Part shown: positions 18,175 to 31,008 of the stretch, one piece after another
Layout of the letters: every line of letters starts with the position of its first letter
Numbering within the stretch: the stretch's first letter is position 1
DNA from: Speluncibacter jeojiensis
GTDB lineage: Bacteria; Actinomycetota; Actinomycetes; Mycobacteriales; Mycobacteriaceae
Assembly (NCBI RefSeq): GCF_029589495.1
Contig: NZ_JAAIVF010000011.1
Location: 1-39,947 of the forward strand
Reading direction: 5' to 3'
Length of the DNA: 39,947 bases
Notes under the pieces: generated by a model
What the model was told of the DNA's origin: nothing
Database searches by the model: none
What the model saw: only the letters and a program-made list of their open reading frames with translations
Program-made: the position numbers and the translations under genes

Positions 18175-18178
<4 letters not shown>
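16877..18178 (+). CDS. hom: Homoserine dehydrogenase
   Basis: An NAD(P)-dependent enzyme that reduces aspartate semialdehyde to homoserine, the branch point to threonine and methionine. The Rossmann motif is GLGNVGSEV (12-20); [10 protein letters not shown] follows near residue 100; the catalytic region has [13 protein letters not shown] and [14 protein letters not shown]-terminal ACT domain ([25 protein letters not shown]) provides feedback regulation, normally by threonine. ATG 16877 is preferred to GTG 16874 because GGAGG lies seven bases upstream of the ATG. The gene overlaps lysA at one side and thrC (ATGA) at the other. It is also called thrA in mycobacteria. Confidence 0.96.
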
Positions 18179-20234
<2,056 letters not shown>

Positions 20235-20289
20235 GTGCCGGCCGCCGCGGGGTGCCGTTCGATCCGGCGCCCGTGCGACTGCCACGCCG

Positions 20290-20326
20290 CGAATCGGCCG
20301 TGCCCACCACCGGCACGGCCGATTCG
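20290..20326. terminator. Bidirectional hairpin between thrB and acyl-CoA ligase gene
   Basis: A perfect 15-bp stem (20290-20304 with 20312-20326) around a 7-nt loop, lying between the convergent genes ending at 20234 and 20343. There is no long T-run, but the stem is very stable and the placement fits a shared terminator. Confidence 0.75.
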
Positions 20327-20342
20327 CTTCAGGGGCGCGCCG

Positions 20343-21965
20343 CTACAACCGGACCACCGCGAGGCCGCCGTCGCGGAAGTCGGCCCGCAGGCGCTTCTTG
20401 TCGAACTTGCCCACGCTGGTCTTGGGCACCTCGGTGATCAACGCCCAGTTCTCCGGCACCTGCCACTTGGCGACCTTGTCCGCCAGGAAGTCACGCAGGT
20501 CGGCGACCGTGGTGTCGGATCCCTCGCGCAGCACGACCGCCACCAGCGGCCGCTCGTCCCAGCGCTCGTCCGGGACGGCGATCACCGCGGCCTCGACGAC
20601 CGACGGATGCCCCATCACCGCATTCTCCAGGTCGACCGAGGAGATCCACTCGCCGCCGGACTTGATGATGTCCTTGGTCCGGTCCGTGAGCGTCAGGAAC
20701 CCGTCCGGGGTGATCGACCCGACGTCGCCCGTGCGCAGCCAGCCGTCGTGGAACTTCGCCGCGTCGTCGATGCCGTAGTACGACCCGGTGATCCACGGTC
20801 CGCGGACCTCGAGTTCGCCGACGCCGACGCCGTCGTGCGGCACCAGGTTGTCGCCGTCGTCGACCAGGCGCGCCTGGACCGAGGCCGGGAACCTGCCCTG
20901 GGTGTAGCGGTACGACCACATGTCGTCGCCGGTCAACCCGGCTGGTGGGCGGGCCACCGAGCCCAGCGGTGAGGTCTCGGTCATGCCCCACGCGTGCAAC
21001 ACGGTGACCTGGTGGTCGGCCTCGAAGGCGTGCATCAGCGACGGCGGCACCGCGGACCCGCCGATGAGCACCTCGCGCAGCGACGAGATGTCCTGCGGGT
21101 GTTGCTCCAGATACAGGTGCAGGCCCTGCCAGATGGTCGGCACAGCCGCTGCGACCGTGGGCTTCTCGCTCGCGATGATTTCGGCCAGCGGCGCGGGCTG
21201 GAGGAATCGGTCGGGCATGACGAGCGAGGCGCCGATCATGAAGGCCGCATACGGCAGCCCCCAGGACATCGCGTGGAACTGGGGTACGACCGCCAGCGCG
21301 CGGTCGCCCTGGCGGATGTTCGGTCCGTCACTCATACAGACCTGCATCGAATGCAGATAGATCGAGCGGTGGGAGTACACAACGCCTTTGGGATCGCCGG
21401 TGGTGCCGGACGTGTAGCACATCGCTGCGGCGCTGCGCTCGTCCACCTCGGGCCAGTCGAAGGTCTCCGGGCGCCCGGCGAGCAATCCCTCGTAGCTGTG
21501 CAGCTGCATCCCTTGTGGCACTTCACAGTCGGTCACATCTGATCCGGTGACGACCACATGCCGGACAGTCTTCAGCTGGGGCAGGTGCGGCGCGAGCAAC
21601 GGGAACAGTGACCGGTCGACGATGACCACGTGGTCCTCTGCGTCGTTGGCGACGTGCACCAACTGCGCCGGGAACAGCCGGATGTTGAGCGTGTGCAGCA
21701 CCGCCCCCATCGCCGGCGCCGCGAGGTAGACCTCCAGGTGCTCGGCGTTGTTCCACATGAACGTCGCCACGCGCTGGTCGCCGGTGACCCCCAGCGAGCG
21801 CAGGCCGTGCGCGAGGGCCGCGGCCCGCCGGCCCACCTCGCCGTAGCTCTCGCGTCGCGGACCGGTGTCGGTCCAGGTCACCACCTCCGCGTCGGCGTGC
21901 ACGGTGCTCCCGTGACGCAGCAGTTGGGCGATCGAGAGCGGGACGTCCTGCATCGTGCTGAGCAT
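20343..21965 (-). CDS. Acyl-CoA ligase (FadD/AlkK-like)
   Basis: An ANL-superfamily adenylating enzyme that joins a fatty or aryl acid to CoA via an acyl-AMP. The A3 loop is MCYTSGTTGDPKGVVYSHRS near residue 180; VPQFHAMSWGLPYAAF, then HAWGMTETSPLG (A5), LRTGDVGSITPDGFLTLTDRTKDIIKSGGEWIS (A7-A8) and the C-terminal Lys in KTSVGKFDKKRLR (A10) are all intact. The start chosen is ATG 21965 with AGGAG six bases upstream; an ATG at 22001 has no ribosome site. 540 aa is typical of medium/long-chain ligases of this subgroup. It is a single gene pointing against its neighbours, inserted between thrB and rho where mycobacteria have none. The substrate is not predictable from sequence. Confidence 0.92.
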   Translation of the reverse strand: MLSTMQDVPLSIAQLLRHGSTVHADAEVVTWTDTGPRRESYGEVGRRAAALAHGLRSLGVTGDQRVATFMWNNAEHLEVYLAAPAMGAVLHTLNIRLFPAQLVHVANDAEDHVVIVDRSLFPLLAPHLPQLKTVRHVVVTGSDVTDCEVPQGMQLHSYEGLLAGRPETFDWPEVDERSAAAMCYTSGTTGDPKGVVYSHRSIYLHSMQVCMSDGPNIRQGDRALAVVPQFHAMSWGLPYAAFMIGASLVMPDRFLQPAPLAEIIASEKPTVAAAVPTIWQGLHLYLEQHPQDISSLREVLIGGSAVPPSLMHAFEADHQVTVLHAWGMTETSPLGSVARPPAGLTGDDMWSYRYTQGRFPASVQARLVDDGDNLVPHDGVGVGELEVRGPWITGSYYGIDDAAKFHDGWLRTGDVGSITPDGFLTLTDRTKDIIKSGGEWISSVDLENAVMGHPSVVEAAVIAVPDERWDERPLVAVVLREGSDTTVADLRDFLADKVAKWQVPENWALITEVPKTSVGKFDKKRLRADFRDGGLAVVRL

Positions 21966-22104
21966 TGCGACTCCTGGTTGTACACAGAATGCCGTCGGCA
22001 AACCGGCCGGGATGTTTCGGGCCCGGTCGAGGCCGAAGGTGTGGTTGCGGTCACATGTTAACCATTTTGGGGTGTTTTGCCCGGTGTGTTGCGAGGGGTG
22101 TTCC

Positions 22105-22133
22105 TTGCTCAGTGTGTGGTCCGGCGTTATCCT
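22105..22133 (+). promoter_or_regulatory. rho promoter
   Basis: -35 TTGCTC (22105-22110), 17-bp spacer, -10 TATCCT (22128-22133). The predicted start near 22140 gives a leader of about 295 nt before the rho GTG. Confidence 0.65.
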
Positions 22134-22139
22134 GAGCGC

Positions 22140-22435
22140 AGCCCATCATCGTGCGCAGATTGAGCGCCGATATCTTCAGCGTCGACATCTTTCAGCGTCG
22201 AAACTTTCCGGGGCAATCACTCCAGAATCTTCTGGGCCGATTCCCCTGGGGCGATCCCTCGTGATTTCGCCGTGGTGACCGGTAACGGCGCCTGGCCCGG
22301 CGCAGGGGATGTCGATGAAGGGCCGGTCTGCGCATTCCCATCCGGTGAGTGCGCGACATTGCCGAGTCCGGTTGCCGGACTACGGGACGAACCCTCGCGA
22401 CTGTGGAGTGCAGCCGGGGGAAGGAAAGGACTTCC
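22140..22435 (+). promoter_or_regulatory. rho mRNA leader, about 295 nt
   Basis: No gene is found between the acyl-CoA ligase start and rho (21966-22435), and the stretch after the promoter at 22105-22133 is best read as the rho leader. It includes an 11-bp direct repeat TTCAGCGTCGA at 22175-22185 and 22191-22201, and the GGAAAGGA ribosome site just before the GTG. Rho genes in several bacteria autoregulate by premature termination in a long leader; that is inferred here, not shown. Confidence 0.5.
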
Positions 22436-24472
<2,037 letters not shown>

Positions 24473-24503
24473 GTAGGGCTCGCGGAAGGGAACTGCCTCC
24501 GAG

Positions 24504-24544
24504 AACATCCGCCCTCCGGGAACAGATCTCGGGGGGCGGATGTT
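24504..24544 (+). terminator. Hairpin downstream of rho
   Basis: An 11-bp perfect stem (24504-24514 with 24534-24544) with a 19-nt loop that can itself fold, 32 nt after the rho stop. Only a short T-rich tail follows, so termination is probable but not certain. Confidence 0.6.
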
Positions 24545-24709
24545 GTTCACAGTGCCGATTGCGGTCGCCGGCCGTCGATCTGGCAGAATGGCAACGCTGG
24601 TCGCGCCCGGACAACCGGGTGCACCTGCGTTCACACCACCACAGTCCGGTTCCGGTTCACGGCTTCGACTCGATTCGAGGCCGACCCGGCGACCACCGAA
24701 AGGGACACC

Positions 24710-24940
24710 ATGAAGGCTGGCATCCACCCCGAGTATGTCGCCACCACCGTCGTGTGCGGTTGCGGCAACACGTTCGAGACCCGCAGCACCAAGGAGACCG
24801 GGCGGATCACCGTCGAGGTCTGCTCGCAGTGCCACCCGTTCTACACGGGCAAGCAGAAGATCCTCGACACCGGCGGCCGCGTGGCCCGGTTCGAGGCCCG
24901 TTACGGCAAGCGCACCCCCAAGAAGGCTGCCGACAAGTAG
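24710..24940 (+). CDS. rpmE: 50S ribosomal protein bL31, zinc-binding form
   Basis: 76 aa. [10 protein letters not shown] is the standard bL31 start. Four cysteines form the zinc site: C16 and C18 (VCGCGNTF) and C38 and C41 ([11 protein letters not shown]). This is therefore the C+ form, which in actinobacteria is replaced by a zinc-free paralogue under zinc limitation. GAAAGGGA precedes the ATG. It lies alone between the rho hairpin and a strong intrinsic terminator, and so is probably transcribed both by itself and by read-through. Confidence 0.98.
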   Translation: MKAGIHPEYVATTVVCGCGNTFETRSTKETGRITVEVCSQCHPFYTGKQKILDTGGRVARFEARYGKRTPKKAADK

Positions 24941-24947
24941 CGACCCC

Positions 24948-24993
24948 GCCGACGCCCGCCCTGTCCCCGTACAGGTCGGGCGTCGGCTTTTTT
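24948..24993 (+). terminator. Intrinsic terminator after rpmE
   Basis: An 11-bp GC-rich stem (24948-24958 with 24977-24987) extended by an inner CCTGT/ACAGG stem, followed directly by six T residues. A classic Rho-independent terminator, rare in this genome type. Confidence 0.9.
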
Positions 24994-25113
24994 GCGTGCC
25001 GGCCGCCGCACCGCATGCCGGCGCCGGCACACACGGACACCGGTCGGCACAGTGCTTGTCGCACGGGGCTTGCGGAAGACCGCGTGTCAGAAGTTCGAAG
25101 GAGTGGAGCAGCA

Positions 25114-26193
25114 ATGGCGGGGACGACCCAGCCGTCGGCGATCGATGACATCTTGGCCGAGCACGCCGGTCTGGAACAGCAACTGGCGGACCCGGCGCTG
25201 CACAACGACCCGGCCGTGGCCCGCAGGGTGGGCAAGCGTTTCGCCGAACTGGCCCCGATCATGGCCGTCCACACGAAGCTGCAGGCGGCTCGGGAGGATC
25301 TCGAGGCGGCCCGTGAACTCGCCGCCGATGACCCCGGCTTCGCTGCGGAGGTGCCCGCACTCGAGGCCACCGTCGAGGAACTAGACCAGGCGATGACGGA
25401 TCTGCTCGCGCCCCGGGATCCGCACGACGGCGACGACGTGGTGCTCGAGGTCAAGTCCGGTGAAGGCGGCGAGGAGTCGGCGTTGTTCGCGTCGGACCTG
25501 GCCCGCATGTACGTGCGGTACGCCGAGCGCCACGGATGGCGGGTCGAGATCCTCGACGCGGCGGTCTCCGACCTCGGCGGCTACAAGGAGGCGACGCTCT
25601 CGATCAAGTCGAAGGGCGACGCGCGCGACGGTGTCTGGTCCCGGTTCAAGTTCGAGGGCGGCGTGCATCGCGTGCAGCGGGTGCCGGTGACGGAGTCGCA
25701 GGGCCGCGTGCACACCTCGGCCGCCGGCGTGTTCATCTACCCGGAACCCGAAGAGGTCGAAGAGGTCCAGATCGACGAGTCTGACCTGCGTATCGACGTC
25801 TACCGGTCGTCCGGCAAGGGCGGGCAGGGCGTCAACACCACCGACTCTGCGGTCCGCATCACCCACCTGCCCACGGGCATCGTCGTGACCTGCCAGAACG
25901 AGCGTTCACAGCTGCAGAACAAGGCCCGCGCCATGCAGGTGCTCGCCGCCCGGTTGCAGGTCGCGGCCGAGGAGGCGGCAGAGGCGGAGGCATCGGCGGG
26001 CCGCGCGAACCAGGTCCGGACCGTCGACCGGTCAGAGCGCATCCGGACCTACAACTTCCCCGAGAACCGCATCACCGATCACCGGATCGGATTCAAGGCC
26101 CACAACCTGGACGCGGTACTCGACGGCGACATGGACGCACTGCTCGACGCCCTCGGCAAGGCCGACCGCGAGGCCCGGTTGGCCGCCGAGTGA
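25114..26193 (+). CDS. prfA: Peptide chain release factor 1
   Basis: RF1 releases the peptide at UAG and UAA stop codons. The stop-codon reading tripeptide is PVT ([13 protein letters not shown], about residues 190-193), which marks RF1 rather than RF2. The catalytic GGQ is in [17 protein letters not shown] near residue 236, whose Gln is methylated by the PrmC encoded next door. 359 aa is normal. ATG 25114 follows GGAG; the frame open further upstream crosses the rpmE terminator and is not coding. Confidence 0.97.
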   Translation: MAGTTQPSAIDDILAEHAGLEQQLADPALHNDPAVARRVGKRFAELAPIMAVHTKLQAAREDLEAARELAADDPGFAAEVPALEATVEELDQAMTDLLAPRDPHDGDDVVLEVKSGEGGEESALFASDLARMYVRYAERHGWRVEILDAAVSDLGGYKEATLSIKSKGDARDGVWSRFKFEGGVHRVQRVPVTESQGRVHTSAAGVFIYPEPEEVEEVQIDESDLRIDVYRSSGKGGQGVNTTDSAVRITHLPTGIVVTCQNERSQLQNKARAMQVLAARLQVAAEEAAEAEASAGRANQVRTVDRSERIRTYNFPENRITDHRIGFKAHNLDAVLDGDMDALLDALGKADREARLAAE

Positions 26194-26266
26194 TCCGTCC
26201 GGGCCCGGCGTCCTCGCCGGTGTGGTGTGTGTTCGCGCTGTCGGGGCCGCGTGGCAGGCTGGTCGT

Positions 26267-27172
26267 GTGAGTCGTCAACCGCTTCGCCTCGCAATCCTCG
26301 AGGCCACCTCGACCCTGCGTGAGGCCGGCGTGCCGAGCCCGCGGGCCGACGCCGAGATCCTCGCCGCGCACGTCGTCGGGGTCGAACGTACCCGGCTGGG
26401 CCTGGTACCGCTGGTCGATGCCGAGGTGATCGACCTCTACCGGTCGCTGGTCGCCGACCGCGCCAAGCGCGTGCCGCTGCAGTACCTGACCGGATCGGTC
26501 GCGATCGGCTCGGTCGCGGTGGAGGTCGGTCCGGGGGTGTTCATCCCCCGTCCCGAGACCGAGTTGCTGCTCGGCTGGGCGCTCGCGACCCTCGAGGCGC
26601 GCCACAACGCCGAGACGCCGCAGGTGGTGATGGACCTGTGCACCGGTTCGGGTGCGCTCGCGCTGGCGATCGCCCACGCACTACCGGATGCCGTCGTGCA
26701 CGCGGTCGAACTGGACCCGAACGCGCTGGCCTGGGCGCGGCGCAATGCCGACAAGCGGGCGCAGGCGGGGGACACCCCCGTGAATCTGTACCGCGGCGAC
26801 GTGACCGACCGGGACCTGCTCGGCGAACTCGAGGGCCGGGTCGACCTGATCGTGGCGAACCCGCCGTACGTTCCCGCCGGTGCGGAAGTGGAACAGGAAG
26901 TGGCCGAACACGATCCGGCGATGGCGGTCTTCGCCGGGGCAGACGGCCTCGACGTGATCAAGCCGATGGTCAACAACGCTGCGCGCTGGTTGCGCATCGG
27001 CGGCGCGATCGCCGTCGAGCACGACGACACCAACGGCGCGCAGGTGGCGGAACTGTTCCGGTCCCGGCGCGTGTTCGGCGATGTCGAGCAGCACCTCGAC
27101 CTGACCGGGAAGCCACGGTTCGTGGTCGCCCGCAGGGTGGCGACGGAAGCAGAGGCGGACCGGCTTCGGTGA
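26267..27172 (+). CDS. prmC: Release-factor glutamine methyltransferase
   Basis: An SAM-dependent enzyme (also hemK) that N5-methylates the GGQ glutamine of RF1 and RF2. The N-terminal helical substrate-binding domain precedes PLQYLTGSVAIGSVAVEVGPGVFIPRPETE. The SAM motif is VMDLCTGSGALALAIA, and the catalytic NPPY is at residues 198-201. The GTG at 26267 is chosen as start from family length (301 aa); a CAGGCT box ends 6 nt before it, so the message may also be made leaderless from here. It lies 73 bp after prfA in the usual order. Confidence 0.94.
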   Translation: MSRQPLRLAILEATSTLREAGVPSPRADAEILAAHVVGVERTRLGLVPLVDAEVIDLYRSLVADRAKRVPLQYLTGSVAIGSVAVEVGPGVFIPRPETELLLGWALATLEARHNAETPQVVMDLCTGSGALALAIAHALPDAVVHAVELDPNALAWARRNADKRAQAGDTPVNLYRGDVTDRDLLGELEGRVDLIVANPPYVPAGAEVEQEVAEHDPAMAVFAGADGLDVIKPMVNNAARWLRIGGAIAVEHDDTNGAQVAELFRSRRVFGDVEQHLDLTGKPRFVVARRVATEAEADRLR

Positions 27173-27203
27173 TCGCCTACCGCGAGTGATTGGATGGATG
27201 TTC

Positions 27204-27857
27204 GTGAGCACTGTGTACGACTGCGCTGATCCGGAATCCCGGTCCGTTGGCCTGACGGCCGCGGCCGGCGCACTCAGGTCGGGTCGGCTGGTGGTCCTGC
27301 CGACCGACACCGTGTACGGCCTGGGTTGCGACGCGTTCGACAGCGAGGGCGTCTCCGCACTGCTGCGCACCAAGGGGCGCGGCCGCGACATGCCGGTACC
27401 GGTGCTGGTCGGCTCGTGGACCACCATCGATGGGCTGGTGTTCGGGGTCGACCCGCGCGCGCGTGACCTCATCCAGGCGTTCTGGCCCGGCGGGCTGAGT
27501 CTGGTTGTGCGGCAGGCGCCGTCGCTGTCCTGGGACCTCGGTGACACCCGCGGCACGGTGATGCTGCGGATGCCGCTGCACCCGGTGGCGCTGGAGTTGC
27601 TGCGCGAGGTCGGCCCGCTGGCGGTCTCGAGCGCGAACATCTCGGGCCGTCCGCCCGCCACGACGGTGTCCGAGGCCCGCGCACAGCTGGGCAGCGCGGT
27701 CGGGGTCTACCTCGACGGCGGCACCTGCGAGCACTCGGTGCCGTCGACGATCATCGACATGACGGACACCACGCCGAGGATCCTTCGCGAGGGTGCGGTC
27801 TCGGCGGAATCGCTCGGCGAGGTGCTGGGGTTGCCCGTCGGGCAACTGCGTGCATGA
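27204..27857 (+). CDS. L-threonylcarbamoyladenylate synthase (YrdC/TsaC family)
   Basis: It makes threonylcarbamoyl-AMP from threonine, bicarbonate and ATP, for the t6A modification of ANN-decoding tRNAs. The YrdC fold motifs are seen: LVVLPTDTVYGLGCDAF, LLRTKGRGRDMPVPVLV, FWPGGLSLVV, GTVMLRMPLHPVALELL and PLAVSSANISGRPP. At 217 aa it lacks the extra Sua5 domain. GTG 27204 matches the start of the mycobacterial homologue as I recall it (VSTVYDCADPE); ATG 27198 and GTG 27186 are also possible. It sits between prmC and wecA, in the standard order. Confidence 0.92.
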   Translation: MSTVYDCADPESRSVGLTAAAGALRSGRLVVLPTDTVYGLGCDAFDSEGVSALLRTKGRGRDMPVPVLVGSWTTIDGLVFGVDPRARDLIQAFWPGGLSLVVRQAPSLSWDLGDTRGTVMLRMPLHPVALELLREVGPLAVSSANISGRPPATTVSEARAQLGSAVGVYLDGGTCEHSVPSTIIDMTDTTPRILREGAVSAESLGEVLGLPVGQLRA

Positions 27858-27945
27858 CCCGGTCGCGCAACCGCGGATGTGACGGGTTCCGCTGCGGCGC
27901 GCCGTCCCGTCCGTCGCGGCGGCGCCGGTTGTGGTGGGTAGCGTC

Positions 27946-29130
27946 ATGAGCGTGATTGCCCATCGAACGGTCGACCCGGCCGTGACGTTGCTGGCGCAGT
28001 CCGGCGGGGGAGCGGGCATCCCGCTGCGGGAGCTCGGCCTGATCGCGCTGGCCGCGGCGATCGTCACCTATCTGGTCACCGGTGGCGTGCGGGTGCTGGC
28101 GATCCGCTTCGGCGCCCTTGCCTACCCACGCGACCGCGACGTGCACGTCAAGCCGACACCGCGCCTCGGTGGTGTCGGCATGTTCATCGGGCTGGTCGCG
28201 GCGCTGGCGCTCGCCGGGCAACTGCCCGCACTGGCGCGTGGCTTCGAGTTCAACTCCGACATACCGGCGGTGATGGTCGCCAGTGCGGTGATCGTGCTGG
28301 TCGGGATCATCGACGACCGGTGGGGGCTCGACGCGCTGACGAAGTTCGTCGGCCAGGTGACCGCCGCCGGCGTGCTGGTGGTCATGGGCGTGACCTGGTA
28401 CCTGCTGTACATGCCGTTCGGCGGGGGTAGCACGCTCGTGCTCGACCAACTGCAGGCCGGGCTGGTCACGGTGCTGGTCACCGTCGTGATGATCAACGCG
28501 ATGAACTTCGTCGACGGGCTCGACGGCCTGGCGGCCGGCCTCGGGCTGATCGCGGCGTCGGCGATCTGCGTGTTCTCGATCGGTCTGCTCCGTGCTCAGG
28601 GCGGCGACGTGAGCGCCTATCCGCCGGCGATGATCGCAGCCGCGCTCGCGGGTGCCTGTCTCGGCTTCCTGCCGCACAACTTCCAGCCCGCCCGGATCTT
28701 CATGGGCGACTCGGGTTCCATGCTCATCGGGCTGACGCTGTCGGCGGCGTCGACGAGTGCCTCCGGGCGGATCAGCCTGGCCGCGTACGGCGCCCGGGAT
28801 CTGCTCGCGCTGCTCTCGCCGGTCCTCGTCGTCGGTGCGGTCATGTTCATCCCGGTGCTGGATCTGCTGCTGGCCATCGTGCGCCGGACCCGCGCCGGAC
28901 GCAGCCCGTTCAGTCCGGACAAGATGCACCTGCACCATCGGTTGTTGCAGATCGGCCACTCGCACCGCCGCGTGGTGCTGGTCATCTACCTGTGGACCGC
29001 GCTGCTCGCGTTCAGCGCGGTGGCCGGTGCGCTGTTGGACAAGCGAATCGTCTTGCCCGCCATCGCCGCCGGTCTGGTCTGCGCACTGGTGGTCACTATC
29101 GTGCCGCGGCTCAAGCGTCTGCGCACCTGA
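27946..29130 (+). CDS. wecA: Polyprenyl-phosphate GlcNAc-1-phosphate transferase
   Basis: An integral membrane transferase (394 aa, about 11 helices) that moves GlcNAc-1-phosphate from UDP-GlcNAc to decaprenyl phosphate; in mycobacteria this starts the arabinogalactan linker. Family motifs are intact: DVHVKPTPRLGG, IIDDRWGLDALTKF with the Asp pair 123-124, NAMNFVDGLDGLAAG at about 185-197, FMGDSGSMLIG, and the HLHHRLL loop near the end. ATG 27946 is the start that gives the family N-terminus. The presence of this gene fits an arabinogalactan-mycolate envelope. Confidence 0.94.
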   Translation: MSVIAHRTVDPAVTLLAQSGGGAGIPLRELGLIALAAAIVTYLVTGGVRVLAIRFGALAYPRDRDVHVKPTPRLGGVGMFIGLVAALALAGQLPALARGFEFNSDIPAVMVASAVIVLVGIIDDRWGLDALTKFVGQVTAAGVLVVMGVTWYLLYMPFGGGSTLVLDQLQAGLVTVLVTVVMINAMNFVDGLDGLAAGLGLIAASAICVFSIGLLRAQGGDVSAYPPAMIAAALAGACLGFLPHNFQPARIFMGDSGSMLIGLTLSAASTSASGRISLAAYGARDLLALLSPVLVVGAVMFIPVLDLLLAIVRRTRAGRSPFSPDKMHLHHRLLQIGHSHRRVVLVIYLWTALLAFSAVAGALLDKRIVLPAIAAGLVCALVVTIVPRLKRLRT

Positions 29131-29161
29131 CCTGGGCTGCCGGGGCCCGCGTGGTTGCCGG

Positions 29162-29167
29162 TACCCT
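29162..29167 (+). promoter_or_regulatory. Leaderless-type -10 box before atpI
   Basis: TACCCT ends 8 nt before the GTG at 29176, the same spacing as the -10 boxes of argS and murA. It would give a message starting at or beside the start codon. Confidence 0.45.
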
Positions 29168-29175
29168 CGAAGCCT

Positions 29176-29649
29176 GTGACCTCCCCCGAGAAATCCGCGA
29201 CCCCCACGGTCGGTGCCGTGCCCGACCAACTCGCGCCGCTGCGCGCGGCCGTGCGCTATGGGCTCGTCGGGCTGATCGCACTCACCGTGATCAGCGCGAT
29301 CATCGCGACCTCGCTGGCCGGACTGCCGGGGCTGTGGGGCACCTTGATCGGTGCCGCCGTGGGCGGAGGCTTCATCCTGTGCACCGTGGTGGTCGTGCTC
29401 TCGACCGCCCATTCCAATCCGGGTACCGCCGGCGCGGTGTTGCTGGGCAGCTGGCTCGCCAAGATCATCGTGGCGATCGTCGTGATGGTGGCGATCAAGG
29501 GCATGACCTTCTACGACAAGTACGCCTTGGTCGGCACGATCATCGCCGCCATCGTCGTGCTGCTGTCCGCGGAGACCTACGCGATCCTCAAGTTGCGTGT
29601 GCCGTACGTGGATCCGATGCCGGAATCCGGCCAAAACGACAAAAAATAG
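29176..29649 (+). CDS. atpI: ATP synthase subunit I-like membrane protein
   Basis: 157 aa with four predicted transmembrane helices (about residues 30-52, 55-80, 90-115 and 120-142) and a charged C-terminus. It stands in the position of AtpI at the head of the atp operon, as does Rv1303 in M. tuberculosis. AtpI proteins help assemble the c-ring; sequence conservation is low, so the call rests mostly on topology and position. GTG 29176 is chosen as start; no ribosome site is seen, but a -10 box lies 8 nt upstream. Confidence 0.8.
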   Translation: MTSPEKSATPTVGAVPDQLAPLRAAVRYGLVGLIALTVISAIIATSLAGLPGLWGTLIGAAVGGGFILCTVVVVLSTAHSNPGTAGAVLLGSWLAKIIVAIVVMVAIKGMTFYDKYALVGTIIAAIVVLLSAETYAILKLRVPYVDPMPESGQNDKK

Positions 29650-29682
29650 TACTACACTGTGTCGTAATCGATTCAGATCGAC

Positions 29683-29699
29683 CCTGATATCAGGTTTTT
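29683..29699 (+). other. Perfect palindrome followed by T-run in the atpI-atpB gap
   Basis: CCTGATATCAGG (29683-29694) is a perfect 12-bp palindrome followed by five T. The 213-bp gap holds no gene. The element could be an operator or a weak terminator for atpI; TACGCT downstream (near 29712) could be a -10 box for atpB. All of this is tentative. Confidence 0.35.
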
Positions 29700-29862
29700 G
29701 CCAGGTGCTTGGTACGCTGCCTGCAACGGAACGCCTGAGTAGCAGCGAATTCTCCGGATTCGCGCCCTCGGGACTACCCGTGGGTAACGCCCGCTGAGGG
29801 CTGATGCCCCGCGAACCGCCTGAATCAACGCCACATCCGATCGAACCGCAGCCGGACGGACT

Positions 29863-30678
29863 GTGGCCCGAGAACGGGAGAGACCGCTGACCGCCACGAT
29901 ACTGGCAAGTGGAGAGTTCCACGCGCCTTCCATTGACGAGTTCTTCCCCGGTGGGCTCCTCTTCACGGGTACGCCGTTCGAGATCAACCGCATCATGATG
30001 GTGCGTCTGATCATGACGGCGGTCCTGCTGCTGTTCTTCGTCATCGCGATGCGCAGCCCGAAGCTGATCCCGCGCGGTGTGCAGAATGTCGCCGAGTACG
30101 GCCTGGACTTCGTGCGCATCCACATCGCGGAGGAAATCCTCGGCAAGGAGCAGGGCAAGCGTTTCCTGCCGCTGCTGACCTCGATCTTCTTCATGGTGTT
30201 CGCGCTCAACCTGTCGAGCATCATCCCCTTCCTGAACGTTTCCTCGAACGCCCTGATCGGCGCGCCCCTGGTCTGCGCGGTCGTTGCGTACATCGCCTTC
30301 AACTACGTCGGCGTCAAGAAGTACGGCCTGAAGTTCTACAAGGCCTCCGTGGTGGTCCCCAACCTGCCGCCGGCCCTGCACATCCTGGTCATCCCGATCG
30401 AGTTCGTCTCGACCTTCGTCCTCCGGCCGTTCACGCTCACCATCCGTCTCATGGCGAACATGCTCGCCGGCGACATCATGCTGGTGCTGTTCTGGACCGC
30501 GACCCACTACTTCCTGTTGCAGGCCTCCGGGGGCATGCACGTCTTCGCCATCGGCGGTTTGGCCGGCGCGATCCTGATCACGCTGTTCGAGCTGCTGGAG
30601 ATCATCCTGCAGGCGTACATCTTCGTCCTGCTGACCGCTGTCTACATCGATCTCTCACTGCACGCGGCCGAGCACTGA
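29863..30678 (+). CDS. atpB: F-type ATP synthase subunit a
   Basis: The membrane subunit that forms the two proton half-channels beside the c-ring. Helices run through MMVRLIMTAVLLLFFVI, FLPLLTSIFFMVFALNLSSIIPF, LVCAVVAYIAFNYVG and the last pair. The essential arginine is in LTIRLMANMLAGDIM, and the end helix has FELLEIILQAYIFVLLTAVYI. 271 aa is normal. The start is uncertain: GTG 29863 is given, but a CTG at 29887 with GGGAGA just upstream may be the real one, removing eight charged residues (MARERERP). Confidence 0.95.
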   Translation: MARERERPLTATILASGEFHAPSIDEFFPGGLLFTGTPFEINRIMMVRLIMTAVLLLFFVIAMRSPKLIPRGVQNVAEYGLDFVRIHIAEEILGKEQGKRFLPLLTSIFFMVFALNLSSIIPFLNVSSNALIGAPLVCAVVAYIAFNYVGVKKYGLKFYKASVVVPNLPPALHILVIPIEFVSTFVLRPFTLTIRLMANMLAGDIMLVLFWTATHYFLLQASGGMHVFAIGGLAGAILITLFELLEIILQAYIFVLLTAVYIDLSLHAAEH

Positions 30679-31005
<327 letters not shown>

Positions 31006-31008
31006 GCC

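Noticed and set aside
25625-26193. Release factor 2 instead of release factor 1
   Set aside because: The stop-codon recognition motif is PVT (RF1), not SPF (RF2), and prmC follows as it usually does after prfA.
27751-30540. 929-codon open frame antisense to wecA, atpI and atpB
   Set aside because: Composition is His/Asp/Arg/Gln-rich without any domain, and it lies opposite three well-supported genes.
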